Origin: Eleusine coracana subsp. coracana
Lineage: Eukaryota > Streptophyta > Magnoliopsida > Poales > Poaceae
Reading direction: 5' to 3'
Assembly (NCBI GenBank): GCA_032690845.1
Contig: CM064426.1
Span: 70,048,403-70,112,402, forward strand
Length of the DNA stretch: 64,000 nucleotides
Position numbers and translations under genes: made by a program. Below the pieces are notes generated by a model. The model made no database searches. It had not been told where the DNA came from and saw only the letters and a list, made by a program, of their open reading frames with translations. Of this stretch, positions 1 through 12,795 are shown piece after piece (position 1 is the first letter of the stretch; each line of letters begins with the position of its first letter).

Positions 1-270
1 TTCCTCGCCGTATGCAATTGCAACCTCTTCCTGCAGGGAAATAGGTTCCTCCTCTTTGTTCAGATCCCCCACACTCTCAGTCTTCACATCTTCATGCTCT
101 GGGTTCACCAACTCATCATCGCTTGGGCCTTTGGGTTCCTCTTCATATGCATCCTCCTGTTCTTCCTGGAACTCCTCTTGCTCAACAGGATTGGCTTGTT
201 CCTCATTGTGAAGGTCAGTAGGAACCTCAGTCATGGTATTCTCAACAGGGTTCTCAACTTGCCCATCCAT
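1..270 (-). CDS. N-terminal coding exon of an acidic protein (partial, runs off the left edge)
   Basis: Read on the minus strand, an ATG at 268-270 opens a frame that stays open to the window edge (90 codons). The protein starts MDGQVENPVENTMTEVP and is very rich in Glu and Asp, for example QEEFQEEQEDAYEEEPK and KEEEPISLQEEV. A splice acceptor (pyrimidine-rich tract then CAG) lies five bases upstream of the ATG, so a 5' UTR intron precedes it. No catalytic or binding domain falls inside the window. Acidic heads of this type are known on plant hnRNP-Q/LIF2-like RNA-binding proteins, and that is one possible identity, but it is a guess. The frame, codon use and splice signals make a real gene likely; the function cannot be read from this exon. 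Confidence 0.7.
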   Translation of the reverse strand, partial: MDGQVENPVENTMTEVPTDLHNEEQANPVEQEEFQEEQEDAYEEEPKGPSDDELVNPEHEDVKTESVGDLNKEEEPISLQEEVAIAYGEE

Positions 271-275
271 ATAAT

Positions 276-700
276 CTGGAAACAAGAAACAATTCAACTC
301 AAGCACTACAGAGTCACAAATATGATAACCGCATAAAACACAGCTGCACCACAAGGTACCCAAACTCTTGACCTAGCTTATTTCAGCTTGACCCCTGCAC
401 AACGCGGAACCCAAATCAATCGCAGCCCCACCTACTAACAACTTGGAGCGGCACAAGAAATGACGCACCTGAAGCGAACTACGGCAGAAGAGCACGACTT
501 CTATTCTAAACCCTAAATCCAGAGCAGAGCAGCAAGGTCGCAGTCACACCACGAGACCCTGGCAGGACGCATCAAATCGACCATAAAACTACTACTACAG
601 AGGGAGGTAGCAGATCTCAAACAGTCCAGAAGGGCAGGAGGCTATAGCTCGAGCATTCGAACCCTAGCGGCCAAGAGCGGAGCAGCGCGCCGGTGTTATC
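276..700 (-). promoter_or_regulatory. 5' UTR intron, leader exon and promoter-proximal DNA of the left-edge gene
   Basis: On the minus strand a donor CTTCAG|GTGCGT sits at 468/469 and the acceptor TTTCCAG at 276-277, giving an intron of about 193 bases wholly within the 5' leader. The untranslated exon is 469 to roughly 660-700 and contains no long frame. The start of transcription is not visible. GC-rich DNA up to about 1000 is probably promoter or CpG-rich leader of this gene and of the divergently placed gene at 1609; the open frames seen in it are GC-bias shadows. Confidence 0.5.
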
Positions 701-1608
701 CCGCACGAGGACGCAACGGCGTGGCGAGTGACAGAGGGAGGATATGGCGCGAACCTTGTGGAGGGGATAGGAGGAGCCTCGCCGGAGAGGACGCCCGACC
801 GCCGCCGCCGCCGCCGCCGGAGAAGAGGGGGAGGGTTTTGAGTCGGGGGAGCACGGGACGGAAGAGGGTGGATGTGTGGTGGATTTGGGAGGGGGCGTGT
901 GCTCGTGCGGCTCGGTTTGATTTTAGCTGACCGGGCGGCCTCTCGCCTCACGTTACCCGTCTCCGGGCCGTTACACGGATTCAGGCCTTCTGCTTTTACG
1001 TGCACGGGCCGTTACTGGGCTGGGCTAATATGTCCCGCTGAGTTATGGCCGCTACTGTGAGGACTGAGGAGGGCCAAAGCCCAAAGGATATTCTGATCCA
1101 TGAGGCCAGTCTCAATACACTCTTTTATTATATTTTTTTGAAAATATTTTTTTTAAGTGTGTTAATATTCTTTCATCCTGATAAAAGAGCTCTCATATAG
1201 AATTTTTTTTTCATAACTATCTTATTATATCAGTAAAAAATACATATATAACATAATATTTAATATTTATGAAAGACTCCACTAGCATGAGAAGATTTCA
1301 TAGCAGCGGAAAACAGTTATACCGTGCACGTGCTCCTGCGCCACACTCCGCAGAGGATCCGGAAGCATCATCTCCCCGAGCGCGGCGGCGGGCCCCAGCG
1401 CCGCAAACTCCATCCGTGACGAAGCAGCCACCGCGGGCGGGACGCCTGTCGTCTTCCTCGTCAGCACGCACGGAGTCGCCACGGCACCAGCCACCACCAC
1501 CACCCACTTCCGCCGCCGCGCCAATCTCTTTAACCCCCGGACCGGAGGGAGGCCTCTCCCGCCGAACCAACCAATCAACTGGCGACTGGTCCAAGTCCAA
1601 CACCAAGC

Positions 1609-4600
1609 ATGCCATCGCACGTCTCGCAGCGCCTCCTCCTCCTCCTCGCTTGCTTCGTGGCCGCCGCCATTGCCGCCGCGGGCCACGACGACGCGGCGGC
1701 ACGGCGGACGATGGAGCAGTTCGCGGGGTTCCTGTCCTCGGACGAAGGCGAGTCGCCCTTCAGCGTCGACTCCGAGGGCCTCCAGCGGCAGGTACAAGTA
1801 CAATGGACCGGGACAGGGGCCCTTCCCCCCATCATTTTGCTCTATCGTGCTGTGCGGCATGCCTGCCGGGTCGCTCTCCAGCTCCCCCCGGGGATTTGGC
1901 CGTTAACCAGATGTGCGTTTTGTAGATTGATGAACTGGCATCGTTCTCCGACTCGCCGGCGCCGTCGGTGACCCGCGTCCTTTACAGCGACAAGGATGTG
2001 CAGGCTCGAAGGTGACACCTAATGCACCACACTTTCAGATTACACCCTTTTCAGAATAGCTTGCGAGTAAAGGTTGAGCGGTTTTGAATTTACATGACCA
2101 CACTTGAGATAACTGGATTCATGATCATAGCACTGACCTTCAACTTAATGTAGTTTGAATTCTGAATCCGGATAGTTTTTAATTTAACAAAGTGGACATC
2201 CCATGCCCGATATGATATTCATAGCTACCTTTAAGTAGCGATATCTTTTGCATATATTTTACCTGCACTGATTGTTGGATGTACTTTATCAACAGCTATA
2301 TAAAAGGGATAATGAATCAGCTTGGCCTTTCTGTGCGGGAGGATGCTGTTGGTAACATATTTGGCCGCTGGTGAGTAGATTTAGCTAACACTTGTATTCC
2401 AAGTACTGTAGCAGGGCTTTGGATTTTGCCTCTTCTGTATGACTGTAATAATAGGAACCTCATTTTCAATCTCTGTTGGCTTCATTGAACTTGATATGTT
2501 CTGGAGTCTGGAACTGTCTTGTGCAGATTGTAACATTGTTTTTCTTCTTTTCAGGGAGGGTTCCGAGCCTGGACTAGGAGCAGTTGCTACAGGTTCTCAT
2601 GTTGATGCTATTCCATTCTCAGGGAAATATGATGGAGTAGTAGGTGTTTTGGGTGCTCTTGAGGCAATCAGTATGCTCAAAAGGTAAATATACTGCCTAG
2701 TTTTCACCATTTCTGGGACAACAATGATTATTTTTCTTAGATCTTTTTAACTATTGTCCATCAGTAACATGAATGGTTTCTTCCCCATGTCATTTTAGCT
2801 TGCTTTTTTTTAGTAATACATCTTGCAAGGGTGTTTCAGGCCTTGCCTGACTAAAATGGTAATACTATTGTAATGTATATCATCAGCTATTGTATTTTTG
2901 TTAATTCGATGGTTCTGCTGAACTATATGTTGATCTGTTATTTCTGCAGCTCCATGGTGGACTGCTGAAGGTCCACCTTTGTTGTGGGATGTAAGCTTGT
3001 AACTAAGCATTGATCTGATAGTTACAGAGTGGCACAACGAACTGTGCTTCATCTCATTTTCCTTCTCATTAAAAAATGTGCTATAAACCTGAAATATTTA
3101 GTCTGAGTCATATTTTGCAACATGGGCACGACCTTCATATCGAACATTGCCAGCATTAGACAGCTTAAATATGATGAGGTATAGGATTTTAAAAAACGAC
3201 TGCTTCAATTTGAGGTGTCAATGCCAGGCTATGTATATACTTTAGACACTGGACTGAATCAATATTTTAGGTCTTTGTACTCTGTACATTTTTTACCTGA
3301 TCAGGGTAGTTGGCAAGACATTTGCTCTTTCGTACAAAAAAAAAAGACCTAGTTCTGCCATTCACTGTAGCACAAACCTGACATCTTATGTATATGATGT
3401 CATGCATTTTTTAGGCCATAACCCATGGATCAAGGGGCTATGTAAATGTTGGAACTAGCTGTGTTTTACATTTCGAAACAAACCTTTACCTGTTTGGCCT
3501 GCATGTATCGTACAGGTCTGGTTTCCAGCCAAAAAAGTCTTTGGAAGTTATTATGTTTACGTCAGAGGAACCTACACGGTTTGGAATCAGCTGCTTGGGA
3601 AGGTGAATTCTTAAGCAATAAGATTAATTCTCCTTGTGCTAGCAACTGCATAACTCTAATTTGTTGATTCTCTTTATGACACCTTGAAAAATATGCAGCC
3701 GTTTAATGGCAGGGATTGAAGAACTAGCTCAATCCCTCAGGAAGGTAGTGGACAATCAGAATGTGTCATTTTTAGAAGCTGCAGGCTCTGCTGGCTATAA
3801 GATGCTACCTGAGGATCTGCACAGTGTGTTTATTAAGAAAGGCACCTACTCTGCTTTTATAGAGTTGCACATTGAACAGGGCCCAATCTTGGAAAAGGAA
3901 GGTATGCTTTGAGTAAATTAATAATATGTACTCCCTCTGTTTTTTTTTGTTGACGTTGGTCAGTGCAAATTTGCACTAGCCAACGTCAACAAAAAAATGT
4001 CCGGAGGGAGTATTTTAGTACGGAAAATTGCTGTTACATCTATTCTTATTACAGGTATTCCCATTGGTGTTGTTACTGCTATTGCTGCTCCTGCAAGTAT
4101 TAAGGTGGAATTTGAAGGGAATGGAGGTCATGCAGGAGCAGTGCTAATGCCTGCAAGGTTAGCATCCCCATTCGTTTGATTACATTCTGGTGTAAAGATT
4201 TTAATTCATATGTATGTAAAATGGGTGTTTTATAGAAATGATGCTGGACTAGCAGCAGCGGAGTTGGCATTAGCAGTGGAGAAGCACGTTCTGGATTCAG
4301 GATCAATTGATACCGTTGGCACTGTTGGTGTGTTTTTTCTTATAAACAGCTTGTACTTTTTGTATTATATCCTTATTTCATGCCTGTGATATCATAATAT
4401 CTTTCAGACATTTGGACTAAACATGCATTGCTTGCTTGCTCAGCATATTGCTTTCCATTGCATGCACTGCACTTCAATTTTTTTATTTGGAAAGACAACA
4501 GCACTTTAGTCTCCACTCATACCTGTCAAATTATGCGTTATCTCTACATCAAGATAATGTGCATATGATGGAATGCATCAAAGACTGGTATGTTCCATAC

Positions 4601-5883
4601 TTAGCTGAGTGCCCGAACCAGTATACCTGCAATCCAAGTATTCTGATCAAGTTCACTTGAATCATGTACAAAAGTGCTCTCATAACTTTGCAGCAAGGTT
4701 TATAAAGGATGAAAAGTTATATTCGGTTTTCTTATGTTTTATTCCGTTCTAGGCTAGATGCTCAGTTTGGAAACGTTGAGTTCAGTTTCAGTTTTGAAGA
4801 ATATTTTTGGTGCTAGTAATCAACAAACATATCAAGTGGATTTGTCTCAAAACAGGAAACTTTGGTCCTCATACTAATTTTCACCAAACTATTCCACATC
4901 AGGTATTCTGCAGCTACATCCAGGCGCCATCAACAGCATCCCAAGTAAATCACACCTTGAAATTGGTAGGAACCTATTTCCTTGGAAACAAGATACGGTT
5001 TCTCTCTGCAAAAATACGATATTTTTCAATTAACAAAGTTTCAATATTTGTCTTACAGATGTAAGAGATATTGATGAGAAGAGAAGGAATGATGTCATTG
5101 AGAAGGTTCGCCAATCTGCAACAGAGATATCAAAGAAGCGTGGAGTAAAGCTATCAGAGTTCAAGATCATCAACCAGGATCCACCTGCCCTGTCTGACAA
5201 ATCAGTCATTGATGCAATGGAATTTGCTGCAAAGCAGTTGAGCCTTGAGTATAAACAGATGATTAGCAGAGCTTACCACGATTCACTATTCATGGCCAGG
5301 TGTTACCAAGCACCAAGAGCTACTTTTACCATAGCTGAAATATTCTTCTTCTTTTTTTCTTCCAAACTAAAAACTTCGAAGCTTAATTCCTATCATTTTG
5401 GCAAGCTAGGTTAGATGTCTCATTTATTTGCAGTTTTGCACCATCTGACACGTCCAGTTATGTCTTTGGTCTGCAGAATATCACCAATGGGTATGATCTT
5501 TATTCCCTGCTACAAAGGTGTGTACTCCATCTTATTTTCTATCACTCAAGATAATACAACTTGTGACACCAGTAAAGGAGTTGAGGCAACAAAGAGGAAC
5601 AAGAGATGTAGCTTTTTATTTCTAATGGCATAGGAGCAATGTGTCAGTTATGGTCGCATTTGTGTTTGTTGAAATAATGTTGGAGCAGATTCAGTTGTTC
5701 TCACATTTCGTACAACACTGCCCTAGCAAAAACAGCAAGCTGCCACACAAAAGTGAACGGCTTAAAAATGTCTTCTCCATGGCAGGTTACAGCCACAAGC
5801 CTGAGGAGTATGCATCCCTGGAGGACATGTCAAATGGGGTCAAGGTTTTAGCCTTAACAATGGCTAAATTATCCCTGGAGTGA
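1609..5883 (+). CDS. UAH: Ureidoglycolate amidohydrolase, 12 exons, complete
   Basis: Exons: 1609-1791, 1926-2011, 2296-2370, 2555-2683, 3516-3602, 3699-3901, 4055-4157, 4236-4327, 4903-4965, 5059-5299, 5477-5517, 5786-5883. All introns are GT-AG and phases agree, giving 1401 nt or 466 aa, close to the length of Arabidopsis UAH. The enzyme belongs to the M20 amidohydrolase/carbamoylase family and hydrolyses S-ureidoglycolate to glyoxylate, ammonia and CO2 in purine ring breakdown, with Mn2+, in the endoplasmic reticulum. The sequence shows an N-terminal hydrophobic signal (LLLLLACFVAAAIAAA), metal ligands in GSHVDAIPFSGKYDG (H130, D141), the TSEEPTRFG pair (E175, E176), ELHIEQGP (H244), the AYHDSLFMAR active-site loop (H414, D415) and the C-terminal YSHKPEEY ligand (H438). 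The C-terminal half matches the UAH branch rather than allantoate amidohydrolase. Introns 5-6 are short, while intron 8 is about 575 bases. No lesion was seen. Confidence 0.95.
3929..4012. mobile_element. Stowaway-like MITE in UAH intron 6
   Basis: An 84-base palindromic element bounded by TA at both ends. The left end is CTCCCTCTGTTTTTTTTTGT and the right end mirrors it (ending GGAGGGAG), with the arms meeting around TTGACGTTGG/CCAACGTCAA. Length, TA duplication and the CTCCCTCCGT terminus fit the Stowaway (Tc1/mariner) family of grasses. It lies between the donor at 3902 and the acceptor at 4054, so the coding sequence is untouched. Confidence 0.85.
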
Positions 5884-6452
5884 GCACACGGAGGAGTCCA
5901 AGTGCAAAGTCCAACAACACTTGCGCCAGTAATAAGCTGTGCAGCAGTTGACTCACGAGTCACGAATAAAGTCTGGGTGTATTTAGAACCCAGTGCAACT
6001 GCTTCAACCGGGACTGCAGTGTAGAAGGCAAACACTGAATCTGAATGTATCATACGGGTTCACAAAGATGAAGCCAGAACTAAACAACACTGATGACATA
6101 GTGTTGGCCGACCCAGCTGTTTTAATGTTGAAAATGACATGCGTTCTCAGTGTTAATGAATGTGTTCACATGTTGTAATTGTTTATATCTTGCGTATTTC
6201 TTCCAATGGGAGGGAAGAAGAGGATTTACATCAACAAAACTGGGAGGGAGGGAGGGAATTTACATCAGCAAAACTTTTTCACATGAATGTGCTACGGGTG
6301 GCCGGAGATATTGGAAAAATTAAATGGAGAAATAAAACGTTGCCATCTTTGTTTGTGGTTTGCAAGAACAGACGCCAAGGCAGAGTTCATGTAGGAGAGT
6401 AGAGAGCGAATGCGATGCATCTGTCTCTGATGAGCGAAGAGCTCATAACTTA
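5884..6452. other. UAH 3' UTR and flank, no gene seen
   Basis: Downstream of the UAH stop the sequence is AT-rich with AATAAA-like stretches (for example AATAAA near 5966). It probably holds the 3' UTR. No frame with coding character or repeat with clear ends was found here. Confidence 0.45.
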
Positions 6453-6455
6453 TAA

Positions 6456-6789
6456 GACTAATTCCAATGGACAATTTCATTTTAATGTTTTCAAGAGTGT
6501 CATGTTATCTTTCTTGATTTGAAACAATGAATGAAACCATCCCTCCAATACATAATTTCATTTTGATGTTTCATAGCATTTACTTCTATACAATTTTATT
6601 GGTTGTCTAAAGAATGAAATGAAATTACTCTTCTCCAATGCTAGTTTCATGGTGTTTTAGTTTTAGGAAATCGTGTAAACCCAGTTTCATCTAATTCTCA
6701 TCTATCTCTTCATAATTTTTTGTCATGCCATCAATTTTATTTATGTGGCATCTCATTTAATAAAAATAAAACTCTCATTGAGAGTAGCC
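6456..6789. mobile_element. PIF/Harbinger (Tourist-type) MITE
   Basis: A 334-base element flanked by TAA at 6453-6455 and 6790-6792. The ends are imperfect inverted repeats: GACTAATTCCAATGGACAAT at the left against GGCTACTCTCAATGAGAGTT read from the right. The interior repeats short TTTCAT-rich segments. Three-base TAA duplication and size fit a Tourist-like MITE. Confidence 0.6.
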
Positions 6790-7778
6790 TAACAAAACTA
6801 AGCTTAACTCAATTGATTACGTTAAACTCAATTAGTTATATTATCTTTGCCCCTTTAATAAAACAGATGATGTCTTTTACGCCGTCTCTTAGTTATTCTG
6901 CCCCGACAGTTTTTAGCGGTTCATGTTTACTTTGCCGTATGAGTGTATGTTTCTCTCCTCCGTCCGTGAAACAGACACAATGTAGAATTCGGTTCAGATC
7001 CAACCCAAAAAAACTTTCCAATCCGTAAAACAAGAGTCCAGAATGACGTAATAAAAATCAAGAAATAAATAAATGAAAATCAGGGAAGAATAATTAATTT
7101 GATCTATTTAACAAACACTAATAACCCAAAGGAAACTTGACGTACTTGCCATCCAAGACCTACCTTTGTAAGCTAATCAATGTTGTTGCTAGATGCTAGA
7201 TGTGGTTGTCCAAGCCACCACCGTGCTCATCGATGGCTGCTCTCCTCCTTCTCGGTCATGCGTGACTTCTCTTCGTAATGTCATAGGCCTCATCCTACAT
7301 TTCCAATAAAAAAACACGTTGGTTCAAAAGATTTAGAAGAGACATGTGGGATGAAACATGGTGCTCACCGAGTTTGGTGAGGAAAAACGAGAGAGCGAGC
7401 CTGACGGAGCCAGCTCCGACAATGAACACGGATAAATACGAAGCATCATCTCATCCTCCATAGTCGGTAAGTGACAATAAGGGCGACTGCTTGCAGCGCT
7501 AGTGCCACAAGATTACATCGCGGTGCAGGGTGGCCAGCACCCGCCACCTGCCATGGACGGGTCGATTAGGTTTCTTGGACTCGGTAGCATTAGCGGAGCA
7601 AAGGGTCGACCAACGATGCTCCCCAACCCACATAGTTGCATTGCTAAGTTTTCTGATAGCTTGCTGCTGAAAATGCAGTACAAATAAATATATGAAGTTT
7701 TGCCATTGGAGGGTCAGGTAAGCACGAGGCAACATAAAAACAAAAAGGTAAGTGGACTAATGGGTCAGGTTGTGCCTA

Positions 7779-7947
7779 GGGGCGGATTTCCAACCCAGCC
7801 CACCTAGGCCATAGCCCTAGTCATCAGGTGTGATTTTTTATACTATACACTACTGTTCCAAGCATTGTAGCAGATGAGATTGACCCATTTTCCACTAGGT
7901 GACCCTAGCCGACCCCAGTCGACAGCCTAGCCCAGCTTCGCCACTGG
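7779..7947. mobile_element. Small MITE with 9-bp target duplication, copy 1 only
   Basis: A 169-base insert flanked by TTGTGCCTA at 7770-7778 and 7948-7956. It begins GGGGCGGATTTCC and ends GCTTCGCCACTGG, an imperfect inverted repeat. The paralogous site in copy 2 (around 17930) reads straight through as GGTTGTGCGTAATAGTC, so this is an insertion. A 9-base duplication suggests a Mutator-type MITE; the GGGGCGGA-like terminus also occurs in hAT-type MITEs, so superfamily is open. Confidence 0.7.
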
Positions 7948-9696
7948 TTGTGCCTAATGGTCATGGTAAGAAATTTTCAGGTCCGATGGCTCAACAAGGT
8001 CTTTGCTTCTATTTGAAGCATGATAGTAGAAATTTGAGGTGTTGTAACCTATAACCAATATGTTTATGAGGAAACTACTCGATAATAAGATTCAAAATAA
8101 AATACAAAATGGTTTTAAAAAATATATACTTGTGCCGTTGATGAGTAAGTTATTAGGGTGGATGTGACAGCCAACCAGATAATATAGAAAAAGACAAGAA
8201 AAGTGAAAAGAAAATTTCATTTATTTTAGTATATTTGATAAATCCATGCTTGCATCATTATCAGATAATTTGAAATACTTTTATTTATTTGTATAAATAT
8301 TTTTTGTTAACAATAATCAAGATAGGGGTCATGAATAATGTAATTTGTGTATGTAGCAATGTTTTAATGAAAGAGAGGGGTTAATATGAGCTCCCAACAA
8401 AAAGGTTTTAAGGAAGGTGAATAAGCAATAAGAAGTTTCGGAGAGCAAGTGAGACATAATGGTAAAAAAGTTTACAAAACAAATTGCATATAGGAACATG
8501 TTTTTTTTTCTAACCCTGTGAACACATGGACATCTTTACTAGTTTTGTGTTGAAACCAACTTACTCATATTCAAATATTTCATTTGACACATGTATTTGT
8601 ATTTATGACTAACTATTCTTTTTCTAGTGAAAAGAGACGTTTCCGTCGACAGTGAGATACCAATGGTTACTTTGTGAATCTCAAGATTAATCGTTTCAAT
8701 CTTTCAAAGACAATCATAGGGATAAGGTATGTGTTTGTTTTATCGATGCTACTTTTATCATTTTACTAAACTAAATAATTAAACAAATATCCCTAGTCCA
8801 AATATAAATAGTAAAAACCAAAGTTGACAAGTATTGTGTAAATAGATCTTTGTATTTATGAAAACAAATGTGAAATCTGGATATATTTTTGTAACTTGAT
8901 GCGATCATGTGTGCTTGTTTAACAACATCAACACTATACTATTCTCCAAAAGAACTTTAATAAGGAAGTTTTATTCTTTATTTGATGATCTTTTACTTTA
9001 AGTCTCTTTTGTAGGACTCTTATACAAAACAAACTTTCTAAAAAAACAGATTATCTAGAGAATAGATTCACTAGAAAAACTCGTTTAGTAAAACGAATTC
9101 TCTTGTGTATGCTCAATATAAAGATGTGTAGAGAAGTTAAAAGAAGTTTTTTTTTGTATTTTAAATTATAATGCAAATTTGAGAAGTGTTTCTTTAAAAA
9201 TTCAGAGTAAAAGCACTTTGAAGAATTCTACTAAACGTGACGCGAGAAACTCCTTGCCTTACAGGTTTCAGCTCGTTGTGTGGCGTACTATTTGCTGCCT
9301 TAGAATCATTAGAATACTCTTTTTTTTTTGCAGACTGCTCTGTTTCTTCCAGCATCTCCATTAGCATACTCTTTTTTTTTTCTGTCACAGTGCTCTGTTT
9401 CCTCTGTTTCACGTGACAGCCTGCCTTTTGTCACAGTAGCACGCACACGGCGACGTGCTCCAGTGCGCCCAGTGAAGCGCTCGAGCAGGCGGCCGTGCCT
9501 ACTGCCTGGGCTCCCACGCGGCCACGCCCACGCCCACAAGACCACAAGCCTTCTTCTCTGTGGACTGTAGAATAGAAAAGAAGTGAACGAGCTGCACCGC
9601 GGAGCACGGTGTCGTCGACAGTTGCTGCCAGCTTGGCGGGTGGACATGCATGTTGGTCACCATGTCAACCAGAATCAGTGATCGAACTATGGCACT

Positions 9697-10012
9697 ATGG
9701 CTCTTAGAGTTAGTTTCTACAGTACCTTATAACTAATTTTAAATTAACTCTAACTTACTCTTTAGGTATTTGAATGTAAGGATTAGATTGATAATAAAGA
9801 TGTTGATGTAATTATTTGTCTACTTTGAGAATAGAGAAAGAAGTAATAACTTTTAGTAGATACTACTCAAATTAACTTTAATTAACACCTTTTGGATGGG
9901 TTATTTTTTTAATAGATTAAATACAACTATTCCAAACTAATCCTATCTATTTAGAGAATTTTAAATTAATTATCCTCAAATTAATGTAAACTAATTCTAA
10001 CCCATGAATTCA
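9697..10012. mobile_element. AT-rich insert with weak inverted ends, copy 1 only (possible MITE)
   Basis: Copy 2 jumps from GATCGAACTA to GGCCGTGCAGC at about 29363, whereas copy 1 carries some 470 extra bases. The AT-rich part has AGAGTTAGTTTCTAC near the left and GTAAACTAATTCTAACCC near the right, which are imperfect inverted repeats. No clean target duplication was found, and a deletion in copy 2 could explain part of the difference. Confidence 0.4.
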
Positions 10013-10380
10013 AACAGAGGCCGGTACACGAACAAGACCTTACACTTTCACTTACGGGCTCGATCATGGCCTCCACGTACGACGACAGGCCCGGCCGTTG
10101 GCGCATTGCCCGCGTCTCCACGCCACTAAAACCGCGTCGTGGCTGGGTACGAGCGACGACGGCCGTGCAGCATATACGCCGTCAATTGACGAGAGCGCGC
10201 TCGGCCGGCAACTAGCAAACTACTTGTGGCGCTAGCGTTTAGGAATCAGACCAAGTAATTAGTTTTGCGGTGGACAGCAAAGGAGCATCACCACCATCCC
10301 TCGTTTGATCATCAGGGCTCTCTGGTTGCCTGCTTCGTTCCTTATGTTGCCTTGATTACATCTGAAGAATGTAGCTTGGA

Positions 10381-10931
10381 TTTTTTTGAAAGCCACATAA
10401 TAGATGATTATATTAGAAGAAAAGCATGACACTAAAGTGTCGTAAGTACAAGTCAAAGTTAAAAGAAAAAGAGAAAAACATAACTATAAGTTTTCACAAA
10501 GTCTGGTAAAAAAAAGAGATATAGACAATTAAAAATCTAACAACTCACTCTTTGTCGATGGAATCCGTCACAAGACATCAAAGATAGCTTCAACATCAAG
10601 CAACAAGTTTTAGCCAATGCCTAGTGATTACACCACGTCTAAGAACTTGAATCAGCCTATTGTGTGTCATCGTCATCAAGCATAGACGGACACCCATGAC
10701 TCGTAGCTCCGATTTTACAAGAACAACATCGTAGAAAGAAAACCAAGAGCAACAACAAGGAGACAAGGCCTCACCGATACTCCAACAACAAAGAGACCAG
10801 TAAATTAACAAAACTGATCCAAGACAACTGAAGTTTAAGATGGCAAGTATTCGTTGTTGAAGGGCAGTATGAGAAAGCTCTAAAACAACGCCTCCAACGA
10901 GGTCATAACGTTAAAAGTCGTCGTCGTTGTC
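10381..10931 (-). mobile_element. Retroposon-like insertion with 9-bp target duplication, copy 1 only
   Basis: A 551-base insert flanked by direct repeats TAGCTTGGA at 10372-10380 and 10932-10940. The left end is a run of seven T, which read from the minus strand is a 3' oligo-A tail, so it looks retroposed. No inverted repeats were seen. The paralogous empty site in copy 2 (about 30640) reads AAGCTTGGAATTTCTTG without interruption. No reverse transcriptase frame is present, so it may be a 5'-truncated LINE, a SINE or a retroposed transcript. Confidence 0.7.
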
Positions 10932-12587
10932 TAGCTTGGAATTGCTTGAAAACCATATGCTGAGTCATAATATTGGATCTTTTTTTTTTTGTTTCCAACT
11001 GAAAAATCCGATCGCACACCTTCACCAGGGGCATGCCATTCATTCGTCTCCAAATGAAAGGGGAAATACCGAAAAAAAAAAACATAAAAGAAGAAACTGA
11101 ATTGACGTTCATAGAGATGCAGAAACATTTTTTTAAAACAAAATCGAAGAGACTTCCCGCCATTTTACGAGTCCGAAATGCATAAACAATATAAGAAAAC
11201 AATGCTTAAGTTTATATTTCCTTGTTATTAGTATGCGACGCGGTTACAATCTTGTTTATATCAGTTTTAGTGTCTTAAAAACTCTATTTTTTATATGGTT
11301 TATAAAAACTGGATTTTGAATAAATGCACAATGTAGAGGTTCTTATACACACCATCCTATAATTCTCCAGTTAATTATAAACATAATCATGTACAAACTT
11401 ATGAAATACTCAAATTCTCATATTTAACCCAAACATCATACTAGCCAATGGCAATTACCCATTACAATATTCCAAACTATCACATCTCACATCCAGTGAA
11501 AAATAAAAGCATGGTTTGTGCTGGATTTATCCTATCATGACACGTAGAACCTTCACGGAAAACCTCTAAGGCTCTAACCTCGTCATACAGGCATCATGTT
11601 CACTGAGATTGGTTATCGAATCCTCATTAACCTCACGTGAGGAAAACATATTTGATATGGACTTTAAGGAGTTGTGTTTAAGTTCGTCATGTGTATTTAC
11701 TCAGAAGCTAAATCATTTTCATTTATTCTTGAGTTATCTACATATTTTTAGAAGATACAACCTACTAAAATTCTTAATTACTATTTTTCTCTTCACTGGT
11801 GCAGTCACGTCACCTGTTTTGTTTGCACCGTCTGATCTCAACAATCGCCTCATCCCGTCCGTCTGTCACACCTTTTGTCCTCTATATGGCTTCCCACGGC
11901 TAGGAGAAAGAGGCCCACTCTCCTCGGCCTCTATCTTCTGTCTAAAACCATCAAGCATTCAAGCGCTATTCGACAATCAAACATGCTGCATTAATGCCGC
12001 TATTATTTTTGTCCCACTGCTTACCTCCACGCCACAACGCATGCCTTCCTCCTCTACCTCCTTCATTACTTAACCCTTCACTACTCTCAGTAAATGGCTT
12101 TACATTCCATAGTTACTATTTCATCTCGAGTTGTCAAATTGGTTCCATAGCAACATGCACAACAAGTGAACTGAGGGTTGTAGCTCCTGCAAGTCGAAAG
12201 GTCACGCAATATTTGCAACGGCAGCATTTTTCTATTCCCAATTAATATTGCCCACCTACTGCTATTAGCCTTCTTCCATCCATGAAGAATATAATAGGAT
12301 CAACCAGGCATCCAGTCCATGCCACTTTCCTGCGTGAACTATCTCTCTCTCTCTCTGTCGGCATGGAAACTTCTCTTCAACGCCAATCTGATGATTATCT
12401 ATAATTCTTTTGCAGGATTGGATTAAACTCTCACAAATTTCTTTTTCAAGCTGGATTTTTTTTTACGTTCACTAATTTCATATAATAATGTTTTTAAGTA
12501 TTTTTATACTGATCTGGATACTGTGCCATCCTTACAATATATATGATATTTCGTCTCAATAATATAATCCCTATTATCTTGGTTATT

Positions 12588-12795
12588 CAAGTAACTGCAG
12601 TGGTGTGTCGGTACTGCCACCATACTAAGTACGTTCTCTGACTCTATTTCTCATAGTTTTCATTTCAAGCCACAAGAGGATTGGAACTTGGAAGAGAGAT
12701 GTCCAAACCAAGTAACTGCAGTGGTGTGTCAGTACTGTCACCATGCTAATTACATTCTTTGATTTTATTCCTCATAATTTTCATTTCAAGCCATA
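12588..12795. repeat. Two-copy tandem duplication, 121-bp period, inside the Helitron
   Basis: CAAGTAACTGCAGTGGTGTG occurs at 12588 and again at 12709, and the following ~90 bases match with scattered substitutions (GGTACTGCCACCATACTA against AGTACTGTCACCATGCTA). The copies are diverged, so the duplication is not recent. Confidence 0.75.

Noticed and set aside
1282..1925. Long overlapping frames on both strands (up to 218 codons) before and over UAH exon 1
   Set aside because: They are GC-bias shadows; the UAH exon with signal peptide and correct splice phase explains the coding signal.
7499..7735. 78-codon minus-strand frame also present in copy 2 (17596-17799)
   Set aside because: Similarity follows from the tandem duplication; the two differ by in-frame deletions and there is no recognisable domain.
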